From assembly GCF_021261325.1 (NCBI RefSeq), contig NZ_JAJSBI010000002.1, positions 124,001 through 188,000 of the forward strand: a DNA stretch of 64,000 bases. Direction: 5' to 3'. A program made the position numbers and the translations under genes. Shown here in pieces: positions 17,182 to 26,854 of this stretch. Position 1 is the stretch's first letter; each line of letters starts with the position of its first letter. Source of the DNA: Streptomyces guryensis (GTDB lineage Bacteria; Actinomycetota; Actinomycetes; Streptomycetales; Streptomycetaceae). The notes below the pieces were generated by a model. It was not told the DNA's origin. It saw only the letters and a program-made list of their open reading frames with translations, and made no database searches.

Positions 17182-19305
17182 ATGGGCATCACGCTCGTGA
17201 CGATGCCCTGGCATCCGATCGATCTGCCCTCGCTGCAGCTGGGCCTGTTGCACGCTCTGGTCTCGCGCACCCGCCCACACGACGAGGTGCGCGAGTTCCA
17301 CGGCTCCCTGCGCTGGGCGGAGTTCCTGCTGGAACGCTCCGACGGGCGGCTGCGGCCGGGCGACTACGTACGGGTCGGCAGCGACTCGATCTTCCACGGC
17401 CTGGGCGACTGGGTCTTCTCCGGAGCGCTCTACGACGACCCCGACTGGGGCACCGCACGCCTCAGGGACTACGCCGTCCGGCACGGGATCGACGTGGACA
17501 CGGCGTGCGCCATGCGCGCGTACGCGGCCGAGTTCATCGCCGAGTGCGCCGACGCCGTACTCGCCGACGAACCGGACGTCGTCGGCTTCACCACCACCTT
17601 CATGCAGAACGTGTCCTCGCTCGCACTGGCCCGCGAACTCAAGGGCCGCAGCCCGCAGCTGACGATCGTCTTCGGCGGCAGCAACTGCGACGGCCCCATG
17701 GGGCACGCCCTGCACCGCAACCACCGCTTCGTCGACCAGGTGGTGCGCGGCGAGGGGGAGTACGCCCTTCCCGCGCTCCTGCGGCATCTCGACGACGGCA
17801 CCCCACCCTCGGACGTACCGGGCCTGTGCTGGTGGGAGGGCGAGGTCTCGCGTGCCAACCCCGAGTCGCGGCGCACGGTGGCACCGGCCGACATCCCCTC
17901 GCCCGACTACGACGACTGGCAGACGGCGCTGGACGCCTCGCCGGTCGCCGAGTACGTCCACCCAAAACTGGTCGTCGAGGGCGCGCGCGGCTGCTGGTGG
18001 GGCGAGAAGCACCACTGCACCTTCTGCGGGCTCAACGGTTCGGCCATGGCCTTCCGCGCCAAGCCCGGCGAGCGCCTGTGGTCCGAGGTCGACCGCCTGG
18101 TCCGCCGGCACCGCATCCTCGACGTCGTCACCGTCGACAACATCATCGACATGGCGTACTTCAGGGACTTCCTGCCGCGGGCCGCCGCCAGCGGCTGGGA
18201 CCTGCGCATGCACTACGAGGTGAAGTCCAACCTCACCGCCGACCAGCTCGCCCTTCTCGCCGACTCGGGCACCGTGCACATCCAGCCCGGCATCGAGAGC
18301 CTCGGCAGCCGCGTTCTCGACCTGATGGACAAGGGTGTCACCGGAGCCCGCAACATCCGCACCCTCCGCGAGTGCGAGAACCACGCGCTGACCTGCTCCT
18401 GGAACCTCCTCTACGGCTTCCCCGGCGAGACCGCCGACGACTACACCGCCGTACTGGACCAACTCCCCGCACTCGTCCACCTCCAGCCGCCCAGCGGCGC
18501 CCACCGCATCCAGCTCGAACGGTTCAGCCCCCACTTCAACGACCCCGGCCTCGGCTTCGGCAAGCGCGGCCCGGCCGAGATGTACCAGCACGTCTACGAC
18601 CTGCCCGAGAACGAACTCACCGAACTCGTCTACCTGTTCGACACGGAGGACGCAGGCATCGGGGGAGCGGTGGAGGCCCGGCTGAAGCGGGGCGTGGAGC
18701 GCTGGCTCACCGGCCACTCCGGGTCGCGGCTGACGTTCACCGAGGACGCGGACGCCCTGCTGGTGCACGACCGGCGGGCGAACTGGCCGCGGCGCACACA
18801 CAGGTTCACGGGCTGGCGGGCGGCCGCCCTGCGCCGACTGGAGGACGGACGGAGCGGGCAGGCACTGCACCGTCTGCTCCTTGAGGACGGTCACCGGCTC
18901 ACGGTCGAGGAGCTGGACCAATGGCTCCAACGGGCCCTGGAACTCGGCCTGTTGTTCCGTGACGGGCGGACGTACGTCTCCCTGCCGACCTGGGGTGAAC
19001 CGGTGCGCCTGGACGAACCGGGGTATGCCTACCAGATGCTCTACCACCGGCGCGGACCCGATTTCGTCATCGTCATGGACCGTAGGGACAAGGGGGTGTC
19101 GGCCCGCTACACGCTCGACGACCCCGATCTGCTCGCCACCTTCGACATGCTTCAGGAACCCACACCCCTGGCCGAGTTGAGCGACACACAGCAGGAAGCG
19201 GCGAGGCTCCTGGCGGACGAGGGACTGGCCCTGCTCACCGACGGCCGGGCGGTCGCCCTGCCACCCCGTCTCCGGAGCTGGCCCGTGCCCTGCACCGGAA
19301 TCTGA
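17182..19305 (+). CDS. RiPP maturation radical SAM C-methyltransferase-type protein
   Basis: A 707-residue protein of the RiPP maturation radical SAM protein 1 family (TIGR03975-type). The N-terminal third is a cobalamin-binding-like Rossmann domain (DVVGFTTTFMQNVSSLALARELK; VFGGSNCDG; VVRGEGEYALPALL). The radical SAM core carries the family-specific Cx7CxxC cluster motif in CWWGEKHHCTFCGLNG (cysteines near 271, 279 and 282). QPGIESLGSRVLDLMDKG and LLYGFPGETADDY are typical core motifs. The C-terminal part is variable. Members are proposed to C-methylate ribosomal peptides. It sits between a short peptide gene and an MFS exporter gene. Confidence 0.85.
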   Translation: MGITLVTMPWHPIDLPSLQLGLLHALVSRTRPHDEVREFHGSLRWAEFLLERSDGRLRPGDYVRVGSDSIFHGLGDWVFSGALYDDPDWGTARLRDYAVRHGIDVDTACAMRAYAAEFIAECADAVLADEPDVVGFTTTFMQNVSSLALARELKGRSPQLTIVFGGSNCDGPMGHALHRNHRFVDQVVRGEGEYALPALLRHLDDGTPPSDVPGLCWWEGEVSRANPESRRTVAPADIPSPDYDDWQTALDASPVAEYVHPKLVVEGARGCWWGEKHHCTFCGLNGSAMAFRAKPGERLWSEVDRLVRRHRILDVVTVDNIIDMAYFRDFLPRAAASGWDLRMHYEVKSNLTADQLALLADSGTVHIQPGIESLGSRVLDLMDKGVTGARNIRTLRECENHALTCSWNLLYGFPGETADDYTAVLDQLPALVHLQPPSGAHRIQLERFSPHFNDPGLGFGKRGPAEMYQHVYDLPENELTELVYLFDTEDAGIGGAVEARLKRGVERWLTGHSGSRLTFTEDADALLVHDRRANWPRRTHRFTGWRAAALRRLEDGRSGQALHRLLLEDGHRLTVEELDQWLQRALELGLLFRDGRTYVSLPTWGEPVRLDEPGYAYQMLYHRRGPDFVIVMDRRDKGVSARYTLDDPDLLATFDMLQEPTPLAELSDTQQEAARLLADEGLALLTDGRAVALPPRLRSWPVPCTGI

Positions 19306-19308
19306 CGG

Positions 19309-20565
19309 GTGACCGTCCCGCCGAAGCCCCCGCCCCTACGACGCCACCGCCCCTTCGTCCTGCTCTGCGCGGAGCAGACGGCAGGCTCCGTCGGCCGCCA
19401 GATCACCGCGCTCGCGCTCACCCTGCTCGCCGTGACGGTCCTGGACGCCGGGCCGTTCGCCGCGTCCGTGATCCTCGCGCTGACGTATCTGCCCGGCGCG
19501 GTGCTCAGCCCCTTCGCCGGAGTGCTGGTCGACCGCGTACGCCTGCGCCGGCTGCTGGTCCTGGCCACCTCCCTCCAGGCCCTGGTCGTCGGCTCCGTCC
19601 CGCTCGCCCAGGCCGCCGGACACCTCACCTGGCCGCACATCCATGCGGTCGCCGCGGTCTCCGGCAGCCTGACCTTCACCCTCTCCATCGCCCTCCAGGC
19701 GGCGCTGCCCCGGGTGGTCGGCCCCGACCGGCTGCTCGCCGCCAACTCCGTGCTGACCGGCGCCCGCACCCTCGGCCAGATCGGCGGACCGGCCCTCGGC
19801 GGCGTCCTCGTGGGCCTGACCGGAACCGCCGTCGCACTGACGGCCGGGAGCCTCGCCTACGCCGTGGAGGCACTGGTGATGTTCGCCCTGCCCGGCGCCC
19901 TCGACACCCCGGCCGCACCGCGCAACGCCCGCGGCACCTCGCCGACCGCCGCCCTGCGGGCGGGACTTGAGGTCGTACGGCGGGAGCGGCGGCTGTTCCG
20001 CATGGTGCTGGCCGGTGCCGGACTCAACCTCGGCAGCGGAGCCTCGGCCGCGCTCTACGTGCTGTACGCGAGCCGTGAACTGAGTCTCTCGCCATGGCAG
20101 TTGGGTGCGACATACGCCATGTTCAGTGCGGCCACCGTGCTCGGAATCGTGGTGGCCAAGCGGTTCGGCGAGAGGCTGGGGCTGTGGCGGACGACGAGGT
20201 TCTGCGGACTGGTCGCGGGCGCCGCGGGCTTCCTGGTCCCGACGGCGTCCCTCGGCCCCGCCTTCCCGCTCCTCCTCGCATACCAGGTCTCGTACGGCCT
20301 GGCCGTCACCGTCTGGACCATCTCCCTGACCACCCTCCAGCAGCTGGTCGCACCGGCGGGAATGCAGGGCCGGGTCGCGGGCTTCAACCAGGCCGCGCTT
20401 CTGGCGACGGTGCCGGTCGGCGCGCTGGGCGGCGGGGCGCTGGCGGCGGCGCTGGGGGCCGTACCGGTGCTGGTGGCGGCAGCGGCGGTCGCGCTGGCCT
20501 CCGGTGCGACGCTGTGGGCGCCGATCCGGACGCGGGAGCTGCCGCTACCCGACCAGGCGCAGTGA
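19309..20565 (+). CDS. MFS exporter
   Basis: A 418-residue major facilitator of the EntS/MFS_3-like group with about 12 hydrophobic segments. The conserved DRVRLRRLLVLAT loop lies between segments 2 and 3, and LTGARTLGQIGGPALGG carries the motif of segment 5. The GTG start is three bases after the radical SAM stop, so the two are co-transcribed. It probably exports the product of the radical SAM cassette. It overlaps the convergent NAD-kinase-like gene by 21 bases at the 3' ends. Confidence 0.85.
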   Translation: MTVPPKPPPLRRHRPFVLLCAEQTAGSVGRQITALALTLLAVTVLDAGPFAASVILALTYLPGAVLSPFAGVLVDRVRLRRLLVLATSLQALVVGSVPLAQAAGHLTWPHIHAVAAVSGSLTFTLSIALQAALPRVVGPDRLLAANSVLTGARTLGQIGGPALGGVLVGLTGTAVALTAGSLAYAVEALVMFALPGALDTPAAPRNARGTSPTAALRAGLEVVRRERRLFRMVLAGAGLNLGSGASAALYVLYASRELSLSPWQLGATYAMFSAATVLGIVVAKRFGERLGLWRTTRFCGLVAGAAGFLVPTASLGPAFPLLLAYQVSYGLAVTVWTISLTTLQQLVAPAGMQGRVAGFNQAALLATVPVGALGGGALAAALGAVPVLVAAAAVALASGATLWAPIRTRELPLPDQAQ

Positions 20566-21450
20566 CGTGCCCGCCACGCCCACCCGCACCGACTGCCCCC
20601 ACGTCAGCTGTAGCGCGTCACCCTCCATCCCGTCCCCGAAGGCGATCAGCCGCTCGGACTCGACGGTGAGGGTGAGACGGGCCGAGGCCGCGAGCTCGCC
20701 CGCCACCAACGACGTCCCGGTGGCCGGCGACGGCCACGCCTCCCGTACGAACCACAGCAGCCGGTCGTCGGTCGGGTGGGGCAGCGACAGGTCACTCAGG
20801 GCGGCGCCCCGCTCCTGCCACACGGACCGGATCCATCCCGTGGCCCCGGTCCCCGTCCCCACCAGCACCCCGGACGAAGCCTGGGCCTCGACGACACCCC
20901 CGTCGTTCTCGAGGCCCAGGCGGTACCTGGCCGTCTGATGTCCGGCGGCGCCCAGGTAGATCTCGTTGAGCGCGACGATCCGCTGTGTGTCGTCGGCGAC
21001 GGCCTCCACCATGGTGAGTTCGTCCACGGCGCTCGTGCTGCGGGCCGCCGGGAGCAGGGCCGCCGCGTCCGCGGGCCGGTGCCGCACCAGGACGCCCGGG
21101 TTGCGGCCGGGGTCCGTGTCGATGCCCAGCACCGGCTGCCCGGCGAGGTACTTGGCGACGTTCGCCACCAGCCCGTCCTGCCCGACGACCACCACGACGT
21201 CCTCCGGCGCGAACAGGAATCGGTCCAAGTCGCCCCGTTCGACCAGCGTCTGACGCCAAGTCAGTGGAATCGCGGAGGTGACCTCGGCGAGCGCCCGCCG
21301 GGTGCGTCGGTGCCGCTCCGCGACCTCCCCGATGTCCCGGCCCCGGGAGGAGAGGAAGAAGGCGGCCTGTCCGTGCGTGCCGTGGTGGGCCACCAACTCC
21401 TCGTACTCCGTGGTGCGATGGACGAGCACGACACGCGGGGCGAGGCTCAC
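20545..21450 (-). CDS. NAD-kinase-like protein
   Basis: A 301-residue protein with the fold of NAD+/diacylglycerol kinases. VVVVGQDGLVANVAKYLAGQPVLGID corresponds to the GGDG-containing nucleotide loop, but GGDG reads GQDG. LNEIYLGAAGHQTARYRL and SSGVLVGTGTGATGWI fit the NE/D and TGST motifs in modified form. Similar Streptomyces proteins are annotated as NAD+ kinase. The altered motif leaves the substrate open. The start is a GTG at 21450; the frame is open further upstream without homology. The Band-7 gene follows upstream in the same orientation after about 270 bp of non-coding DNA in which I see nothing. Confidence 0.7.
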   Translation of the reverse strand: MSLAPRVVLVHRTTEYEELVAHHGTHGQAAFFLSSRGRDIGEVAERHRRTRRALAEVTSAIPLTWRQTLVERGDLDRFLFAPEDVVVVVGQDGLVANVAKYLAGQPVLGIDTDPGRNPGVLVRHRPADAAALLPAARSTSAVDELTMVEAVADDTQRIVALNEIYLGAAGHQTARYRLGLENDGGVVEAQASSGVLVGTGTGATGWIRSVWQERGAALSDLSLPHPTDDRLLWFVREAWPSPATGTSLVAGELAASARLTLTVESERLIAFGDGMEGDALQLTWGQSVRVGVAGTSLRLVG

Positions 21451-21724
21451 GCGGCACGCCCCGCGGAGAGGACGGGCCGGACGGGCGCTCCCGTCGGCGC
21501 GACGAGGGACGGTTGCCCGGCGCCAGGTGTGTCGCCCCGCAGGGGCGCTGACGCCGAGCGTCGGCAACCGACGACAACGCCGCAGATCTGCGTGCCGGAC
21601 CCCGCGACGCCGAGCTGATCCGCCGGACAGGCCCCATGGCCCGCGCCGCGGAACCCGGCCGGGCCGGCCGACGGCAGGCCGGTCACCCTCGCTCCGGCGA
21701 ATCCGGTCGGTCCGGCCTCCGCCT

Positions 21725-22828
21725 TCACACCCGCTCCCGCGAGCCCAGCCTGGCCAACAACCCGGTCAGCACGTCCGGCGAGATGGTCACGCTGTCGATG
21801 TTCGGCAGGTTCTCCGCCAGCCGGGTCCCGGCGAGGGCGTGCAGGGTCGCGACGTCCACCTCGGCGTGCACGCGCAGCCAGGCGGCCTGCGCCTGGGCCC
21901 GCGCCTCCCCGACCTCGCGCGCACCTTCGGCCTCGGCGCGGGCGAGCCGCACCGAACGAGCCGCCTCGGCATCGGCCATCCGCACCGTCCGCGCCGCCTC
22001 CGCCTCCGCCAGCCGCTCGGTACGCCGCGCCTCGGCGTCCGCGAGCCGCACGGACCGCGTGGCCTCCGCCTCGGTCCGTACGGCGTCCGCCGCCGCCTGT
22101 TCCTCGGCCTCCCGCCGGGTGTTCGTCCCGCGCTGCTCGACCAACTGCTCCTCCCGGCGGGCCAGTTCGATCTGGCTGGCCAGTTCGTTCTCGGCGATCG
22201 CCCGCTCCCGCTCGACGGCCACCGCCCGCCGCTCGTACGTCGCCCGGTCGGCCTCCTGCTGGATCTGCTCCCGGGCGGGCGTGCGCAGGGCCCGCTCCAC
22301 CTCCGGCTCCGGACGCAGAGCCACCACGCGTACGGCGACCACGTCGATGCCCGTCGCCGGCAGCCGCGGCTCCGCGCCCAGCCCCGCCGCGACCCGCTCC
22401 CGTACCGCCGCCACCCCGTCCACCAGCGCCGACGACAGCGACGTACGGGCCAGGACGTCCAGCGCATGCTGCTGCGCCGTCTCCGTCAGCAGCGTCCCCA
22501 GCTGCTCCAGCGGCGCGCCCCGCCACACCCCGGTGTCAGGGTCGACGGAGAAGTCCAGCCGGGCGGCGGCGAGCGCCGGGTCGCTGATCCGGTACGTCAC
22601 CGTCGCCTGCACCGCCACGTCCTGGAAGTCGGACGTACGGGCATGGAAGGTCATCGCCAACTCCCGGTCGTCGACCGGCACTTCGGAGAGAGCGGCGGTC
22701 AGCGCCCGGAACCAGAAGCTGAGCCCCGGCCCGTCGTGCAGCAGCTTCCCGGCGCGCTGGTGCCGGATGTGCGCCGTCGGCGCCCCGCGCAGATGGCGCC
22801 AGCCCAGGCGCCGTGTGATGTCGGCCAT
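21725..22828 (-). CDS. SPFH/Band-7 domain protein
   Basis: A 367-residue protein with an SPFH (prohibitin/stomatin/flotillin-like) domain in the first 190 residues ([39 protein letters not shown]). A long Glu/Ala/Arg-rich coiled coil follows, with repeated segments of the type [25 protein letters not shown]. No transmembrane helix is evident. The role is unknown; SPFH proteins often scaffold membrane domains. Start ATG 22828 is chosen because an in-frame upstream ATG would place residues over the inverted repeat at 22855-22883. It is divergent from arcA. Confidence 0.8.
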   Translation of the reverse strand: MADITRRLGWRHLRGAPTAHIRHQRAGKLLHDGPGLSFWFRALTAALSEVPVDDRELAMTFHARTSDFQDVAVQATVTYRISDPALAAARLDFSVDPDTGVWRGAPLEQLGTLLTETAQQHALDVLARTSLSSALVDGVAAVRERVAAGLGAEPRLPATGIDVVAVRVVALRPEPEVERALRTPAREQIQQEADRATYERRAVAVERERAIAENELASQIELARREEQLVEQRGTNTRREAEEQAAADAVRTEAEATRSVRLADAEARRTERLAEAEAARTVRMADAEAARSVRLARAEAEGAREVGEARAQAQAAWLRVHAEVDVATLHALAGTRLAENLPNIDSVTISPDVLTGLLARLGSRERV

Positions 22829-22854
22829 CGGACCCCCTCGGTTCTCGTCCATCA

Positions 22855-22883
22855 GACGATAATCGCCGGGGCCATTTATCGTC
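22855..22883. promoter_or_regulatory. Inverted repeat between the Band-7 gene and arcA
   Basis: GACGATAA (22855-22862) and TTATCGTC (22876-22883) are perfect 8-bp arms with a 13-bp spacer in the divergent promoter region. It is a candidate operator for arcA, possibly for an ArgR-, Crp/Fnr- or other family regulator; the sequence does not decide which. Confidence 0.55.
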
Positions 22884-22959
22884 AAGAGGACGAAAACAAG
22901 AAGGCGGAGAAACCGGCCACCGGCGGGTCAATGAGCCCTCCGATGGTCAGGATGGAGGC

Positions 22960-24183
22960 ATGGGAATGCATGTCGACTCCGAGGCCGGGCGGCTGCGCCG
23001 CGTCATACTCCACCGGCCGGATCTCGAGCTCAAAAGGCTCACCCCCAGCAACAAGGACGCCCTCCTCTTCGACGACGTGCTGTGGGTGCGCCGGGCGCGC
23101 GCCGAGCACGACGGTTTCGCCGACGTCCTGCGTGACCGCGGGGTCGCCGTCCACCTCTTCGGCGACCTGCTCACCGAGGCCCTGGAGATCCCGGCGGCCA
23201 GAACGCTCGTCCTGGACCGGGTCTTCGACGAGAAGGAGTACGGCGTCCTCGCCACCGACCACCTCAGAGCCGCCTTCGAGACGCTCCCCGCGCCGGAGCT
23301 GGCCGAGGCCCTGGTCGGCGGCATGACCAAACGCGAGTTCCTGGAGGCCCACGCGGAGCCCACCTCCGTCCGCTTCCACGTCATGGACCTCGACGACTTC
23401 CTCCTCGCACCGCTTCCGAACCACCTCTTCACGCGCGATACCTCCGCCTGGATCTACGACGGCGTCTGTGTCAACGCCATGCGCTGGCCGGCCCGCCAGC
23501 GGGAGACGGTCCACTTCGAGGCGATCTACCGCCACCACCCCCTCTTCCGTGACGAAACGTTCCGCGTCTGGTCCGAGGGGCAGGCCGACTACCCGTCCAC
23601 GATCGAGGGCGGGGACGTCCTGGTCATCGGGAACGGCGCCGTCCTGATCGGCATGAGCGAGCGGACCACCCCGCAGGCGGTGGAGATGCTGGCGCACAAG
23701 CTGTTCGAGGCCGGCTCCGCGCAGACGATCGTGGCCCTCGACATGCCGAAGCGGCGCGCCTTCATGCACCTCGACACCGTGATGACCATGGTCGACGGCG
23801 ACACCTTCACCCAGTACGCGGGCCTCGGCATGCTCCGCTCGTACACCATCGAACCCGGCGCCGGAGACAAGGAGCTCAAGGTCACCGACCACCCGCCGGA
23901 GCACATGCACCGCGCGATCGCCGCCGCCCTCGGCCTGAGCGCGATCCGCGTCCTGACCGCCACGCAGGACGTGCACGCCGCCGAGCGTGAGCAGTGGGAC
24001 GACGGCTGCAACGTCCTCGCCGTCGAGCCGGGCGTCGTCGTCGCCTACGAACGCAACGTCACCACCAACACGCACCTGCGCAAGCAGGGCATCGAGGTCA
24101 TCGAGATCCCCGGCAGCGAACTCGGGCGGGGCCGGGGCGGCCCGCGCTGTATGAGCTGTCCGGTCGAACGGGATGCCGTATAG
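22960..24183 (+). CDS. arcA: Arginine deiminase
   Basis: A 407-residue arginine deiminase, which converts L-arginine to citrulline and ammonia, the first step of the ADI pathway. Family motifs are [16 protein letters not shown], the substrate-binding FExIYRHHP region, [11 protein letters not shown], the [11 protein letters not shown] histidine motif, and the C-terminal nucleophile in GPRCMS (Cys397). The ATG at 22960 follows GGAGGC. arcB follows after 61 bp; an arcC carbamate kinase, which would complete ATP generation, is not in the window. Confidence 0.95.
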   Translation: MGMHVDSEAGRLRRVILHRPDLELKRLTPSNKDALLFDDVLWVRRARAEHDGFADVLRDRGVAVHLFGDLLTEALEIPAARTLVLDRVFDEKEYGVLATDHLRAAFETLPAPELAEALVGGMTKREFLEAHAEPTSVRFHVMDLDDFLLAPLPNHLFTRDTSAWIYDGVCVNAMRWPARQRETVHFEAIYRHHPLFRDETFRVWSEGQADYPSTIEGGDVLVIGNGAVLIGMSERTTPQAVEMLAHKLFEAGSAQTIVALDMPKRRAFMHLDTVMTMVDGDTFTQYAGLGMLRSYTIEPGAGDKELKVTDHPPEHMHRAIAAALGLSAIRVLTATQDVHAAEREQWDDGCNVLAVEPGVVVAYERNVTTNTHLRKQGIEVIEIPGSELGRGRGGPRCMSCPVERDAV

Positions 24184-24196
24184 AAATGCAAATCAT

Positions 24197-24220
24197 CGTA
24201 TAGACTTCCATCCGTATACG
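24197..24220. promoter_or_regulatory. Inverted repeat upstream of arcB
   Basis: CGTATA (24197-24202) and TATACG (24215-24220) flank 12 bases in the short AT-rich gap between arcA and arcB. It may be an internal operator or promoter element giving arcB its own control. Confidence 0.45.
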
Positions 24221-24244
24221 TCCCCGCATTCCTGGAGCGCCCCC

Positions 24245-25252
24245 ATGGCGACAGTCCCGACCGCCCTCGCCGGCCGCCACTTCCTCAAGGAGCTCGACTT
24301 CTCCGCGCAGGAGTTCCTGGGTCTGATCGAGCTGGCCGCCGAGCTGAAGGCCGCCAAGAAGGCCGGGACGGAGACGCAGTACCTGCGGGGCCGGAACATC
24401 GCGCTGATCTTCGAGAAGACCTCGACGCGCACGCGCTGCGCGTTCGAGGTCGCCGCCGCCGACCAGGGCGCCTCGACGACCTACCTCGACCCCGCGGGCT
24501 CGCAGATCGGGCACAAGGAGTCCGTGAAGGACACCGCGCGCGTGCTGGGGCGGATGTACGACGGGATCGAGTACCGCGGGCACGGGCAGGGCGTCGTCGA
24601 GGAACTGGCCGCGTACGCCGGCGTTCCCGTCTACAACGGCCTCACCGACGAGTGGCACCCCACCCAGATGCTGGCCGACGTGCTCACCATGACCGAGCAC
24701 AGCGACAAGCCGCTCAGCGAGACGGTCTTCGCCTACCTCGGCGACTCCCGCTACAACATGGGCAACTCCTACCTGGTCACGGGCGCCCTGCTCGGCATGG
24801 ACGTCCGTATCGTCGCGCCCCGGGTGCTGTGGCCGGACGAGACGATCGTCGAGGTGGCCCAGCAGCTCGCCCTCGCCTCCGGCGGCCGGGTCACGCTCAC
24901 CGAGGACGTGAAGGAGGGGGTGCGCGGTGCCGACTTCGTCGCCACCGACGTCTGGGTGTCGATGGGGGAGCCCAAGGAGGTCTGGGACGAGCGCATAGCG
25001 CTGCTCGGTCCCTACGCCGTGACCATGGACGTGCTGCGCGCCACCGGCAACCCCGACGTGAAGTTCATGCACTGCCTGCCGGCCTTCCACGACCTCGGCA
25101 CGCGCGTGGGCCGCGAGGTCCACGAGCGGCACGGTCTGACGGAGCTGGAGGTCACCGACGAGGTGTTCGAGTCGGAGCACTCCGTGGTCTTCGACGAGGC
25201 CGAGAACCGCATGCACACCATCAAGGCGGTCCTGGTCGCGACCCTCGCCTGA
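24245..25252 (+). CDS. arcB: Ornithine carbamoyltransferase, catabolic type
   Basis: A 335-residue ornithine carbamoyltransferase. The carbamoyl-phosphate motif STRTR (60-64), HPTQ (near 138), the ornithine-binding D-x-SMG (VWVSMGEP) and the HCLP motif (near 275) are all present. Length and position directly after arcA indicate the catabolic enzyme, which phosphorolyses citrulline to ornithine and carbamoyl phosphate. The small gap before it carries an inverted repeat. Transcription is probably shared with arcA. Confidence 0.95.
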   Translation: MATVPTALAGRHFLKELDFSAQEFLGLIELAAELKAAKKAGTETQYLRGRNIALIFEKTSTRTRCAFEVAAADQGASTTYLDPAGSQIGHKESVKDTARVLGRMYDGIEYRGHGQGVVEELAAYAGVPVYNGLTDEWHPTQMLADVLTMTEHSDKPLSETVFAYLGDSRYNMGNSYLVTGALLGMDVRIVAPRVLWPDETIVEVAQQLALASGGRVTLTEDVKEGVRGADFVATDVWVSMGEPKEVWDERIALLGPYAVTMDVLRATGNPDVKFMHCLPAFHDLGTRVGREVHERHGLTELEVTDEVFESEHSVVFDEAENRMHTIKAVLVATLA

Positions 25253-25267
25253 CGCCCGGCGCCGCAC

Positions 25268-25726
25268 TCAGGCGGAACGCCGCTGCCGAGGCACCACCGG
25301 CAGACGGAACCACACGGCCTTGCCGGACGTCGTCGGCCGGTGACCGCAGGACGAGCTGAGCGCGCGGATCAGCAGCAGCCCGCGCCCGTGCTCCTGCCAG
25401 GGGTCGGGTGCCTGCGCGCCCGGCCAGGTGAGGTCGAACGGCGGCACCGGGTCGGGGTCGTGCACCTCCACCTGGCAGCCGCTCGGCAGCAGCTCCACCA
25501 CGAGTTCTATCGGGGAGTCGCCGACGACGGTGTGCTCCACGGCGTTCGCGACCAGCTCCGCCGTGAGCAGTTCCGCGGTGTCGCAGTCGGCCCCGTGCTC
25601 CAGCTCGGCGAGTGCCGTGCGCACGAGTGCGCGGGCCACGGGCACGGCCGCTGCGGAGTGCGGCAGTGCGATGCGCCAGGAGGCGGCGGAGGCTGAGGGG
25701 CGGTCGTGCAAGGCGGGTCCGTTCAT
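25268..25726 (-). CDS. RsbW-like ATP-binding protein (HATPase_c_2)
   Basis: A 152-residue GHKL-fold protein of the anti-sigma-factor serine kinase/regulatory ATPase type, very common in Streptomyces. The N box TAELVANAVEHT, the G1 box EVHDPDPVPP and the G2-like loop EHGRGLLLIRALSSSCG are visible. It is convergent with arcB, with 15 bases between stop codons. Its partner sigma or anti-anti-sigma factor is not adjacent. Confidence 0.85.
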   Translation of the reverse strand: MNGPALHDRPSASAASWRIALPHSAAAVPVARALVRTALAELEHGADCDTAELLTAELVANAVEHTVVGDSPIELVVELLPSGCQVEVHDPDPVPPFDLTWPGAQAPDPWQEHGRGLLLIRALSSSCGHRPTTSGKAVWFRLPVVPRQRRSA

Positions 25727-25896
25727 GAGCAGGCTGTCCTGCTTTCAACTTTTATGAATGGTACGGCGCCGCCCGACGAGAGGCCCGACGGGCACCGTGC
25801 GGGAGCTTCGGCCCCGCTGACGGGCGGCTTACCCGTAGCAACGGCTTGCCTCGCGCGGCTGCTCCCGCCGTAGCCGCTCTGTCGACGAGCCGTGAC

Positions 25897-25922
25897 GGAT
25901 GTGACCGGACCGGGTCACATCC
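25897..25922. promoter_or_regulatory. Perfect 10-bp inverted repeat
   Basis: GGATGTGACC and GGTCACATCC are perfect arms around GGACCG. With no T-tract it looks like an operator rather than a terminator. It lies in the 300-bp gap between two divergent genes (RsbW-like and enoyl-CoA hydratase), 23 bp upstream of the shared aromatic-gene element. I see nothing else in the gap. Confidence 0.5.
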
Positions 25923-25944
25923 GGACAGCTCTATCGCGTACTCA

Positions 25945-25981
25945 TGACGACAGTCACGGATGAGTGATAACTTCGAGGGGT
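25945..25981 (+). promoter_or_regulatory. Shared operator/promoter element, copy 1
   Basis: It starts with the dyad TGACGACAGTCA (TGAC-N4-GTCA) and continues over a GATA-containing -10-like region to CGAGGGGT. Twenty-nine of 37 positions are identical, without gaps, to 31841-31877 upstream of the acyl-CoA dehydrogenase gene. The PaaX-type regulator encoded in this locus is the obvious candidate to bind it. Confidence 0.65.
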
Positions 25982-26026
25982 AGAGCTCAGTGAGGCAGTG
26001 CCCGCCCCCCGAGGAGGCCGCTCGTC

Positions 26027-26854
26027 ATGAGTCCCTTCACCGGCTCCGCCGCCCGCACCTCCGACTGGCGGCATCTGCGTGTCGAGCACGCCGACGGGGT
26101 CGCCACGGTCACCCTCGCGCGCCCGGAGAAACTCAACGCGCTCACCTTCGGCGCCTACGCCGACCTGCGCGACCTGCTGGCCGAACTGTCCCGGGAGCGG
26201 TCCGTGCGGGCCCTGGTCCTGGCCGGCGAGGGCCGCGGCTTCTGCTCGGGCGGCGACGTCGACGAGATCATCGGCGCGACCCTGTCCATGGACACCGCCC
26301 AGCTCCTCGACTTCAACCGCATGACCGGCCACACCGTGCGGGCGATACGGGAGTGCCCGTTCCCGGTGATCGCGGCGGTGCACGGGGTGGCGGCGGGCGC
26401 GGGGGCGGTGCTCGCCCTGGCGGCGGACTTCCGCGTCGCCGACCCCACCGCCCGGTTCGCCTTCCTGTTCACCAAGGTCGGTCTGTCCGGCGGCGACATG
26501 GGCGCGGCGTATCTGCTGCCGAGGGTCGTCGGCCTGGGCCACGCGACCCGCCTCCTGATGCTGGGCGAACCGGTCCGCGCCCCCGAGGCGGAACGCATCG
26601 GCCTGATCAGCGAGCTGACCGACGAGGGCGGCGCGGACGAGGCGGCCCAATCTCTGGCCCACCGCCTGGCCGACGGCCCGGCCCTGGCGTACGCCCAGAC
26701 GAAGGCCCTGCTCACGGCCGAGCTGGACATGCCGCTCGCAGCATCGGTCGAACTGGATGCCTCGACCCAGGCCCTGCTGATGAACGGCGAGGACTACGCG
26801 GAGTTCCACGCGGCGTTCACGGAGAAGCGCCCACCGAAGTGGCAGGGCCGATGA
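26027..26854 (+). CDS. Enoyl-CoA hydratase/isomerase family protein
   Basis: A 275-residue crotonase-fold protein. The oxyanion-hole motifs are AGEGRGFCSGGDVDEI (near residues 65-80) and VHGVAAGAGAVLALAADFRVAD (near 118-139); the two conserved Glu positions of true hydratases are not both obvious. It is the first gene of a plus-strand operon with the aromatic-CoA monooxygenase/reductase. It is expected to act on an acyl-CoA in ring cleavage or beta-oxidation after 2-aminobenzoyl-CoA or a similar aromatic-CoA. The start ATG follows GAGGAGGCC. Confidence 0.85.
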   Translation: MSPFTGSAARTSDWRHLRVEHADGVATVTLARPEKLNALTFGAYADLRDLLAELSRERSVRALVLAGEGRGFCSGGDVDEIIGATLSMDTAQLLDFNRMTGHTVRAIRECPFPVIAAVHGVAAGAGAVLALAADFRVADPTARFAFLFTKVGLSGGDMGAAYLLPRVVGLGHATRLLMLGEPVRAPEAERIGLISELTDEGGADEAAQSLAHRLADGPALAYAQTKALLTAELDMPLAASVELDASTQALLMNGEDYAEFHAAFTEKRPPKWQGR

